Of a stretch of 64,000 bases of DNA, positions 23,001-31,690 are shown one piece after another. Origin of the DNA: Aquila chrysaetos chrysaetos (lineage: Eukaryota; Chordata; Aves; Accipitriformes; Accipitridae); contig NC_044010.1 in assembly GCF_900496995.4 (NCBI RefSeq), positions 3,534,001-3,598,000 on the forward strand, given 5' to 3'. Below the pieces are notes generated by a model that worked only from the letters and a program-made list of their open reading frames with translations, did not search any database and was not told the DNA's origin. Positions within the stretch are counted from its first letter, which is position 1; the number at the start of each line of letters is the position of its first letter. The position numbers were made by a program, and so were the translations under genes.

Positions 23001-25280
23001 GGTCCAGCTTGGAGCTGAGCACTCCAGACTCTTCTTGGCAGCTGTTTTGCATGCAGCCACTCTGCTGGGGAGACTAAGAAGGTCACACAAGCAGGAGGTT
23101 TCATTGCCAGCCCCACTCAGTGCTTGGGAATGCCCCAGCAGTGTTTAATTTACCAATAAAAACTTAGTCACAGTGCTCTTCTTTTTCTCACCTGAAGCCA
23201 TGGATTATGATCTTGGTTTCCAGGCTGCTGTTGAAGCTGTAGTTCTCGATGCTATCATCAGCTAAAATCAGCTCGCCACAGCTGGGTCTTGAGGAGGTAA
23301 ACAGAAGAAACTGGACCTTAAGTTTACTGCCCCGTAGGAAATTTGCTGTCTGGAAGTCAGTGCAGTGATGCCTTGAGAGTCTGTCTGTACTCCCTGCAAT
23401 GAGAGGGAGTGAATAGCATATTTAGTCGGCATCTGTGCAATGGAAAAAAAAAAAAAGCTCATTCTAATTCATTAGGAAAATGAAGGTAGCAATCTTGCTT
23501 CTATTGGTAAAGATTAAAAGGATAGAACATAAATTAAAATCAGCCTATTCTGGAAACTTTATCTGTCTGATAAAGTTGTTTCTGTCCTTTGGTGGAATTC
23601 ACGCTGGCTGGGGAAGATAACTGTGGATATCATGGTATCTTTGACTTCTGAAAGTTGTTTTACTGAGACATGAATGACATTCTGTTGGGGTTTTTTTCCA
23701 AATTGGCCACACACACCAGCTACTAAGTACATTTATGAGCCAGCTATTAGATCTTTAAAAAAATGATTGCCAACAGGTAGTCACCACTGAATGGGGATAT
23801 TTCTATTAGGCTTAGTAGAAGGTATAAGTTTAATTTACAATTGTATCAAAAATCCAGAAATAAATATGAGAATGCTGATGTCAAAATATAAGAAGGCTGA
23901 TGACAAAGTGCGTCAATGATAACTTCCTGATTGATTCATTTCCTGGATGAAAATGCTTTATGGGAAAGAAAACGCAGCTACTGGAAGGCACTTTGATCTA
24001 GACAGAAAAAAACAACCCAAAACGTCAAACCTGTAGCTAGTAAAAAACTGAGCAAATTTAGGCTAAAAAGCAAGCATAGAAGTTTAGCAGTATGTATGGC
24101 TAGCAGTATGTATAGCTAGGTTACCCACAGAAGAGTTGGATTCTTCATCTTTTGTCATGTCAGAGGACTGGTTGCTATTTTGGAAGGCTTGTTGAAGGTA
24201 AGATGTTGGATTTACTGAAGGACTAATGGGGTGAAATTTATTGACCTGCGATGAGCAGGAAGCCAAATAATTGATTAAATGAGCCCTTCTGACCTAAAAA
24301 GTGTTACTTTATGAACTGGCATAGTTGCATCCTGCTGCAATCACAATGCATGCACCTTCCCTTTTCTGGACTGGAGGAAGTGAAACTGCCCTGAATGTGC
24401 ACGTACAATAAAATTTAAAAAAAAAAAAAATTTTTTTTTTAAATCAAACAACCAGCTTCCTAACTGCTGGCTGTTCCCATAGAAGATACTTTACACTAGC
24501 TAGGCTGAACATGGCCTAAGGGTCAGCACAAAGGAGTGAGATTCAACATTCAGATTCCCCCTTGTGGGATGTGACTATCCCTCACTGTTGTTTATTTTGG
24601 TCTTCCTGTGTACTGAAGGCAAGAGAGAAGGAGATGTTCTCTGAGATCAATTCGGAAAAAACAGAGCTCGTGAGGCAGCTTAACTAGCAAGGGTGGGTTC
24701 CATGCAAACGCAGTGCATGTCAGAAACGGCGTAAGACAAGGGGGATCGTGAGTAAAGGTAAGGCAGGAGGTGCACTGCTGTGAAGCTGCAGGTGATGTGG
24801 GACTGTAGGGATGACCACAAAAGCAGTTTCTCTGACAGTACAATTAAAGAAAGACATGTAACTGTGGTGTCTGTTTATTTTCCCTCAGCTACTGCAGATT
24901 ACACTTGCTAAGCTTTCAAAGAGGGAGATGCCAGTGCCAGAGGTCAAGTGGTCGCTTTTCTGCTTCCTTACACTTCAGAGTAAACCCGGATCATTCTTTT
25001 AAATCAGGTTAGTGGAATTAAATCACTGAGACTGATTGAATCAAAGCATGGGAGAAGAAAGGACCATTCTTGCACTACCCTTTCTCCTGGCACCTAACTA
25101 GGTTATAGCAAGGGCCTCTTGACACACAGGTTGTTTAGAGAGAATTGAATTCAGATCCTTCTATATAAAACCTTCAATTCCTTGCCAGGCACTCATGTTT
25201 TCCTTACCTGCTTCTGCTGAGCTGAACAGCAAGAGGACAGCAAGAACAACGAGGGGCTTTCTCTTCGGATCATCAACCAT
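7941..25280 (-). CDS. PLA1A: PLA1A, phosphatidylserine-specific phospholipase A1 (complete, 11 coding exons)
   Basis: This is a secreted lipase-family enzyme that removes the sn-1 acyl chain of phosphatidylserine to give lysophosphatidylserine (family knowledge). Eleven exons (25208-25280, 23192-23393, 21711-21888, 20120-20228, 16783-16884, 15816-15905, 14753-14920, 13606-13695, 13036-13144, 9376-9540, 7941-8025) join in consistent phase to 1371 nt, or 456 residues, the human length. Residues 1-24 are a signal peptide. The catalytic triad is Ser166 in [10 protein letters not shown], Asp190 in GLDPAG and His260 in CDHMRAVH. The beta9 loop segment [16 protein letters not shown] is conserved, and a C-terminal PLAT-like region follows. 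The start codon has a good context (aggaagATGG). The gene converges with POPDC2 and is divergent from the CD58-like gene. I see no disruption. PLA1A is clearly favoured over LIPH/LIPI by detailed identity. Confidence 0.97.
9376..9540 (-). CDS. PLA1A: PLA1A exon 10
   Basis: Encodes [15 protein letters not shown], then [20 protein letters not shown], matching the C-terminal domain. The donor is GTAAGT. Confidence 0.95.
13036..13144 (-). CDS. PLA1A: PLA1A exon 9
   Basis: Encodes [11 protein letters not shown], then [18 protein letters not shown]. The acceptor is cttgctcag; the donor GTGAGT leaves AT, completed by exon 10 to an Ile codon. Confidence 0.94.
13606..13695 (-). CDS. PLA1A: PLA1A exon 8
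   Basis: Encodes [12 protein letters not shown] and [10 protein letters not shown], then SAPFC, matching the linker into the C-terminal domain. The acceptor is ctcctgcag; the donor is GTAAGT. The phases are consistent with exons 7 and 9. Confidence 0.94.
14753..14920 (-). CDS. PLA1A: PLA1A exon 7 (catalytic histidine, short lid)
   Basis: Encodes [16 protein letters not shown] with catalytic His260, then a short Cys-bounded segment ending in LFSCPRI. A short lid is characteristic of PLA1A compared with triglyceride lipases. Confidence 0.95.
15816..15905 (-). CDS. PLA1A: PLA1A exon 6 (beta9 loop)
   Basis: Encodes [17 protein letters not shown] and [12 protein letters not shown], the short beta9 loop region typical of PLA1-type lipases. 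The acceptor is cctttcag; the donor is GTGAGA. Confidence 0.95.
16783..16884 (-). CDS. PLA1A: PLA1A exon 5 (catalytic aspartate)
   Basis: Begins with [13 protein letters not shown], which holds catalytic Asp190, and ends with [13 protein letters not shown]. The last base A joins AT of exon 6 to make an Asn codon. Confidence 0.95.
19085..19185 (+). mobile_element. CR1 LINE 3' end fragment
   Basis: The string gtgaactagatacc..ccaaggtcccttct followed by a degenerate terminal octamer repeat (attccatgactctatt) is the typical CR1 3' end. It is severely 5'-truncated and lies in PLA1A intron 4. Confidence 0.6.
20120..20228 (-). CDS. PLA1A: PLA1A exon 4 (catalytic serine)
   Basis: Encodes [20 protein letters not shown]. 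The lipase nucleophile motif GVSLG puts the catalytic Ser at residue 166. The exon ends in phase 1 before GTATCA. Confidence 0.95.
21711..21888 (-). CDS. PLA1A: PLA1A exon 3
   Basis: Encodes [11 protein letters not shown], then [20 protein letters not shown], a hallmark PLA1A stretch. The exon ends in phase 0 at RLL before GTAAGC. Confidence 0.95.
22211..22305 (+). repeat. MIR SINE fragment
   Basis: The ordered series cacctggattctgctctgc, gtccttggccaaatcacc, tttcctcatttgtagac matches the conserved MIR core (tRNA-derived SINE, CORE family). It lies in PLA1A intron 2. Confidence 0.6.
23192..23393 (-). CDS. PLA1A: PLA1A exon 2
   Basis: Encodes the mature N-terminus: CTDFQTANF, then [15 protein letters not shown] and ETKIIIHGF, all matching PLA1A. 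The acceptor is cattgcag; the donor GTGAGA leaves AG, which completes an Arg codon with exon 3. Confidence 0.93.
24417..24440. repeat. A14/T10 palindromic run
   Basis: Fourteen A followed directly by ten T and then AAA, forming a perfect hairpin-capable stretch upstream of PLA1A exon 2. Confidence 0.9.
25208..25280 (-). CDS. PLA1A: PLA1A exon 1 (signal peptide)
   Basis: ATG is at 25280-25278. The exon encodes a charged N-terminus, then the hydrophobic core [16 protein letters not shown]. It ends in phase 1 before GTAAGG. Confidence 0.9.
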
Positions 25281-27260
25281 CTTCCTGTTAGTCCACTACA
25301 AGTACAAGGATTGTACAGGGAAAAATAGCCGTGGTGGGTTTCTCGATCAGCTTGACTGTTAATGATCAACCAGCTTGTGCTCTTTTGGGAAAAAAAGGGT
25401 AAGGGCAATTACCTCTACTCTTATTTGACCATTAGCCAAAGTCTGTGACAGCAGAGGGCTTCACTGACTTTTTGGTTTAAAAAGATCCTGACATTCCTTT
25501 CCTCCTTACCTCCCTTTCCTCAAGGAAAACTTCTGACTTCAGAAATCAGCTAGTGAAACCAGTCCCAGCAAGCGACAGAGTTACAGTGCTTTATCCTTGC
25601 CACCTAGACCTGTCTGTCAAGTTCTGACTGCGGACACTGATTTGTCACAAGGCTTCGCAGTAAGTCCATGCCAGGAAGATTCATGCCAGCCTTGCGTCTG
25701 TGTATTTTCCTATTGCATTGCTGTCTTTTTCCTGTACTTCTACTTTTGGTCGGATTCCTGTAGCTGCCAAAAGAAGGCAAAGCAATGGATTACTTCTGAA
25801 AAGTGAGGGGAAAGACAGGCTAAAATGTAACTGGTGGCCATATCACCGTAATACACTCAGATTGTACATTTCTTAGGGTAGGCACACTCTCCACTTTTCC
25901 TTTAGAGACTGCATTTCAGATACTACAGGAAATAAAAGGATGATGCCAGTAATGCACCAGTATCACAAGCATGCAAATACTTCAAACAGATCTTTGAAGG
26001 AAAAACTTTACTGCTTTGGTGTAAACAGATGGAGAAGCATAAGCGTGCAACCAAACGTGTAACCCCGAGTCTGCCACATGACATTCATGAGATGGTGGTA
26101 CCATCTCCCCGGCTGCGTTAGACTTTCAGGTAAGGGCACATCTGTTTCCTAAGTCTCGTTGGTGCGTGCTGGTCCTTCTTGCAAAAGAACAAGGCAGCTT
26201 TACCCTTGACTGTTAAACGGCAAGAAAGGTAACGAGCGAAAGAGCATTCCCTGTCCAGGCACTATTTTACAGCTGCTTTATTTGAACAACAAAATGAAGA
26301 AATTGCTTCAGTCTGATCAGAAAGATGACCAAAGACCTTTCCAAAAGCATCAGACATTATTTTCCTTTACATTTATTGGTAACAGCTGTCATTTCCTTAC
26401 CCCAGTTTGCTCCAGCCAAAGGCCTTGGGGCTGTTTCAGGCAGAAGATCTCTTTTATTTCCAAGTGACTCCAGAGAGAAATTTCTCCAGTTCTCACAGGG
26501 AAGTTAGGCAGCATCAGCTGCCTGGCCTGGAGGGCTACTGAAGCCCTGTCCCATCTGCATCCTCCCAGAGACACATAGACAGATACATTCTGATCCTGAA
26601 ATACTTGGCTCCATGATCAAGCTGGCTTATTGTCAAAGAAGGAGGTTCTTAGTGTCTCTTCAAATATGCGATTGAGTTTGTCAACCCAATCAGTTTTCCA
26701 GGATTGAAAGGTGCAATACAAATAGCCAACTCCTGGCTTCCATCCCACTCTTCGTCTTTCCAACCCCAGCAGTAGACTCGCGTTGATTCACAGATTGTAA
26801 GACAAAAGCCCATAGACTGCAACGGACCCCCTCCTTCTTCATTACACCCACAAATTCCACTGATCTGGATAATCTCTCAATCAAGAAAGGAGGAAATAAA
26901 CCTGTGAAATTGTAGCGATAGGCAGTGACATTTCCACGCAAGCCTCCAGAGTAACAGCGTAATTGTGAAAATGACAAATTTCTTAGACTAAGACAAATCG
27001 GAGCACCTAAAGAAAACCAGCGAACACCACCTTCCATTTTTTATTTAAAATTATGGTAATAAGCTCTACTCTTTGTAGCAGGATGCAACTGTTACTCTTT
27101 GCCAAGTTCTATGGAAATTTTGAAATCCATGTAATATAAGGCAGGCACTGGTATTACAGCCTTAGAGTAAAACAAACTTGCGGCCAAGATGTGCAGGTCT
27201 GATTTAGTTTTGCACTGCTATGTGTATTTGCAGAGTTGTTAAACAACATCCTGGGATGCT

Positions 27261-27279
27261 AAAAAAAAAAAAAAAAAAA
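27261..27279. repeat. A19 homopolymer
   Basis: Nineteen A in the PLA1A/CD58-like spacer. Confidence 0.9.
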
Positions 27280-28031
27280 GTCATAATGAAATTCGAAATT
27301 CTGTTTCCTCAGCAGTTTTTTTTTCTGTAATCTCAGATTTAGTAATTCCAGGAAATTTTTGATTACATCAGCACACTATGGTGGTCCCTCATGCAAACAG
27401 TGAAAGCCACTCAGTTCCTCTGTGCTTAAAATTCTCTTACCAGTAAAACTATTTTGGTATGAAGGGTTTTCTTTTTCTGTTTGTGAACTTAATTACTCAG
27501 TAACTACAGTTATGTTAGCTCAGAAACTTAATGTTGGTGCCACTTATTTTACTTCCCAATGAGTGATTATAATAGCAATGGGAACACTTTTGCAAAGACT
27601 TTCAAACCACATTAGAGTTCTTTTAACAGTTCCTACAGCCTACGATCACAAAGCACTGTGTGATTCACTTGAGAATGAATCAGTGATAATGAAAGCAAAC
27701 AAACTCGATTCTTTGCACAAATTCTTTTCATTAAAAAAACTGAAAAAAAATCACACCGTCTGCACATTCAAGCAAATGCTGAAATGCCCAACTCAGCTGA
27801 AAATGTCATCTCCCCACCCACAAAGCAACAGCTCGCAGAGGCATATAAGCACTGCAAATGCCCAGTAGTCAAGTGGAAATCTGATCATAGGAAATTCACT
27901 TAGACTGGAAAACTGTTCATTGATACTAGAAACAATGCAGTCGAGGCAGCAGTGCAGGACATTGAGGGAAACCAAGGGTGAGTTAAGCAAATGACGACTA
28001 TTTAAAACCACTCCCTGAGGTCTTTGCATTC

Positions 28032-28045
28032 GGGGGGGGGGGGGG
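28032..28045. repeat. G14 homopolymer
   Basis: Fourteen consecutive G; the exact length is prone to sequencing error. Confidence 0.85.
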
Positions 28046-28609
28046 CGGAATGAAATATATGCAGAGCTTAGTTCACTGTACATTAAGGCCTGGATCCACC
28101 CTACTGCTGGAATACTTGGTATCACAGCTCCTGTATTTTCTGTCCCTTGCCCCTGGAGTAGAAATCATGGCTTTATGTTAAGCACTTCGGCTTCTGTGTA
28201 TTGTTCCCAGGATTGACAGAGGAACCGGGTTTAGTTCTCACCTCAACAAAAAGCGATTCAAACTCCTGACTTTCAGAAGATTGTCCTAACTATGAGAGTG
28301 TGGGAAGAAAACATTAAAGATTGACTTGGCAGCTGAGGAAGGGAAAACACGGGCAAGTCTGATTGGGTGCTCAGTCAGGAAAGGAGGAAAACCAGTCATT
28401 TTCTTGAATCTTTCATGAGTCCTTTCTGGACCTTCCACCTAGTATGACTGTACAAGCATGCACAAGAAGGGAGGATGCATCCTTGCCACGTATCCCTGTA
28501 GTCTCCCCCAAATAGAGGAGCCTAGGTGAGGGCACCAGCCACCAGGCTCAAGTTTCTCACTTTCTCTGCTCTGTGAAGCTCTAATCATCCTCTACAACGT
28601 GGAGCAGCT

Positions 28610-28690
28610 CAGTAGAAAGAACTTAGCCCTGTTTTGAGTGGGTGTGGGTGACCTACTGTGGTTCCTTCCACCCTAAAATAATCTAAATGA
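28610..28690 (+). mobile_element. Possible CR1 3' end fragment
   Basis: The series gagtgggtgtgggtgacctac...ggttccttccaccctaaaataatcta resembles a decayed CR1 3' end. It is weak. Confidence 0.35.
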
Positions 28691-29454
28691 AAGTGTCAGT
28701 CCCTGCTTCACATTTCTTGCTGCTAACCCCAAAAATCTCATAACCTACAGGAAAGCTGTAGTGTGCAAGGTGGGAGGTGCCCTCCTCTCAGCAACAAGTT
28801 CAACCCAAAGTCTCTGACCTCTTGGGAGGACGTTTTACCTGACAAGAGGACTAGTCAGCGGCAGAGACCGGCTGCTCCTGCCACCCGGATACAGCAGGAA
28901 GACGGCCACATTACATTTCTAGTGTGAACACTGTGACTTGGAGCCTTCACAGGGTAGGGAGCTCCCTTTGACGCTTGACAGAGATTCAGAACAGAGGGGA
29001 AAAGGGAACAGAGGACAGAAAGGCTTGTTAGGGGTTTCTGTCACTGAGCAAAAGGAATTTATGGGATGAGCCTGAGTCCATCTGGAAGCCAGTTATGTGC
29101 CATGTCATTCCAACATAGCTATGGAGAATGGATCAGTATTATTGTGATTTTGTAAGAACTGAATGTGACAGCATTGCTCAGCCCAAAGTGCAGTGTCATT
29201 CTAGCTCATGTTACAGCCTGCAGTGATGAGGTAAGGGAGCTTACAGGGACTCCTAGAAGGAGGAAAAAAAAACCACTCAGCCTTGGAACATCTTCAGTGT
29301 TGATTTTTGGAAGGTCTTCTGGTTAGAAGTCTCCACGGTTGCCAATATTTTTTTTTTTCTGAACTGCTTATGGGCACTGTTGTGTGAAAAACAGAGCTGA
29401 GGTCACTCCAAGTGGTGGTGAATAGTCCAACACAGCTTCTTGGCAGTGAGCGTG

Positions 29455-30044
29455 TGGTCGTGGTTGAACCCCAGCCAGTAACTAAGCACCATGCAGCTGC
29501 TCGCTCACCTCCCTCACAGTGGGATGGGGGAGAGAATCAGAAGGGTAAAATTGAGAAAAACTCGTGGGCTGAGATAAAGACAGTTTAATAGGTAAAGCAA
29601 AAGCTGCACACACAAGCAAAGCAAACCCAGGAATTCATTTACCACCTCCCATTGGCAGGCAGGTGTTCAGCCATCTCCAGGAAAGCAGGGCTCCATCACA
29701 CATAACTGTTACTTGGGAAGAAAAAATGCCATAACTCCAAACATCCCCCCCTTCCTTCTTCTTCCCCCAGCTTTATATACTAAGCATGATATCATATGGT
29801 CTGGAATATCCCTTGGGTCAGTTGGGGTCAGCTGTCCCGGCTGTGTCCCCCCCCCAACTCCTTGTGCTCCCCCAGCCTCCTCACTGGTGGGGTGAGAAGC
29901 AGAAAAGCCCTTGGCTCTGGGTAAGCACTGCTCAGCAGTAATGAAAACATCTCTGCATCATCAACACTGTTTTCAGCACAAATCCAAAGCATAGCCCCGT
30001 ACTAGCTCCTATGAAGAAAATTAACTGTATCCCAGCCAAAACCA
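29455..30044 (-). mobile_element. Solo LTR, avian ERVL type (family A)
   Basis: Read on the minus strand it begins TGGTTTTGGCTGGGATACAG and ends ACCACGACCA. It contains a TATATAAAGC box (rc of 29772-29781) and an ATTAAACTGTC polyadenylation region (rc around 29579-29589), in the order expected of an LTR. From memory this matches an ERVL-related LTR common across birds. No internal retroviral sequence is attached, so it is a solo LTR. The flanking 5-mers gcgtg and gcgca are at best a decayed target-site duplication. Confidence 0.75.
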
Positions 30045-30789
30045 GCGCAGTGTCGAGCACACCAGGAGAGAGCCAGCCAAGGGCTGAACCTGTGGTGAGA
30101 GCCTTCCCATCCAGCACTGGTGCTGTGCTGGTCTCCCCTGGGTCAAGCAGTCGAATTCCTGGGAACCGAGCATGCTTTGAGGCTGTAAGGTCTGCAGCTG
30201 GATTCTTCCCAGCCGGGATAACGCACTGCGAGTGGGATGCAGGTGAAGGATGACGTATCCACTTGCAGCAACTCACCACCGTGGGAGGAAAGCTGGCTTG
30301 CCGCTGGAGTGTTTGGCAGAGCAGCAATTTTTCAATAGTTGGTGAGTGTTTATGTTTCCCAAACTCTTGCGGTATTTTCCCTTTCTTCCTCAAAAACACT
30401 CTGTCAAGAGGCCAGTTAGTTACCCACAAAAGGGAATGTAAGTTTGTTTTAGTTTTGTGAATGGGCTTCTGAGCAGCTGGCGTTGAAGGAAACCCCTAGA
30501 AGTCAGAGCTGGTTTCTGGGGTTTTTTTGTTGTGTTTTTTTTTTGTTTGTTTTGTTTTTTTCTCCCCTTCACTCAGGCAGAAGGGTCACCCCCCCACGCA
30601 CCCACACCCCCCCAGAGGCCAACCCAGCCTTGGGTGAAATGGGTGAGCATGCCCAAGTTTATCCTCGAGCCCACCCCTCAAACAGAGATATTGCCAGGTG
30701 TCCCCTGACGAGAACAGTGGGCATTTTGGGGAGCATCGGTGTCAAACACCAGGGAGTACTAGGCTTAGATGACCATCATTCTCTGAGGC

Positions 30790-31690
30790 GGCGAGCTGCA
30801 CGTTACCTCCCGAAATCCGTTCTCCCCCTCACCTGTGGGGCTCCCGCTCCACGTTAAACTGATTTAATTTCAGCTTTTCAATTAGCAGAGCTGAAACTTC
30901 CCCGCTGGGAGAGAGCGAGACGACCGTTTCTGCCGCCAGCTCTTGCCGGGGTTGCGCCCCACGAACCAGAAACCCCCTCGGCAGCATCCCCTCGCACCCC
31001 AGCCCCTCTCCGGCAGCCGCAACCCACCGAGACGACCGCGAAGTCTGAAATCCCCTTTTCTAACGGAGACCCGGGAGTTTCCAGAGGAACCCCCGTTACC
31101 CTCAGCGTCGCGCCGACGCCTCCTTCAGCCGGGCCCTGTCAGAGGAGGAGGGCGGGCCGCCCGAGGGAGCCGGGAGGTGGGCCGCGCCTTGTCTTTAGTT
31201 TCTGTTTTGGCTCGGGTGGGGTGAGCCGCTGAGCAGAAGCAGCCATGAGGCTGCCCTTTTGGCTGGGCTGGCTCCTGTTCTTTGCGTCCCTGCTGGGTAA
31301 GTCAGTGGTGAGGCGGCGGGGACTCTCCCCCCTCACCGGTGTCGTGGGCGGCAGGAGGGCGGGAAGCGAGCGGGAACGACGGCGCTGTGGGGAGCAGGTC
31401 GCCTCCAACCGCCCCCTGCGCAGCCCGCCGGGCGGGAGGGCGGGCTTGGGCCGCCCCGGCGCTGAGGAGAAGGGCAAGGCGGCGAGGGCGGCGGTCTGGC
31501 AATCGCCGTTCGTGTTTGGTAGCCGAGGGTGGGTTCCAGCCTTGGGGAACGGCTTTCACCCGCGGCCGCCCCCGCCTGACCGCGGGCGGACCCGGCGTCG
31601 CGCTGAAGCGGGGCCGTTTGTTTTCTGCGTCCTTCCGAACGGTGGAAGGCAGAAGCGAGCGGCTGCCTTCCCCCCCGCATTCCACACGGG
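30790..31690 (+). promoter_or_regulatory. CpG-rich promoter region of the CD58-like gene
   Basis: CG dinucleotides are dense across this stretch and scarce on either side. It encloses the first coding exon at 31245. No clear TATA box was seen, which fits a CpG-island promoter. The exact start site cannot be set from sequence. Confidence 0.65.
31245..31296 (+). CDS. CD58: CD58-like exon 1 (signal peptide)
   Basis: The ATG has a good context (gcagccATGA) inside a CpG-rich region and encodes MRLPFWLGWLLFFASLL. The exon ends in phase 1 before GTAAGT. Intron 1 is about 12.8 kb. Confidence 0.85.

Larger units (their letters stand above)
8026..25207 (-). other. PLA1A introns
   Basis: The ten introns range from about 0.5 to 3.8 kb. 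Beyond the listed exons I recognise a CR1 3' end (about 19085-19185), a MIR-like SINE (about 22211-22305) and an A14/T10 palindromic run (24417-24440). No nested gene was seen. Confidence 0.6.
25281..31244. other. Spacer between divergent PLA1A and CD58-like gene
   Basis: About 6 kb between two start codons facing away from each other. It must contain both promoters and any 5' UTR exons. I see an A19 run (27261-27279), a G14 run (28032-28045), a weak CR1 tail (about 28610-28690), an ERVL-type solo LTR (29455-30044) and the CpG-rich start of the CD58-like gene. In human the neighbour of PLA1A here is ADPRH; no ADPRH-like exon was recognised. Confidence 0.6.

Noticed and set aside
26690-27037. 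A 115-codon minus-strand ORF where ADPRH would be expected.
   Set aside because: The translation shows no ADP-ribosylhydrolase motif.
28200-28320. Text resembling a tRNA-derived SINE or a B-box (gattcaaactcctgacttt).
   Set aside because: No paired A-box at the right spacing and no cloverleaf could be drawn, so neither a tRNA gene nor a definite SINE.
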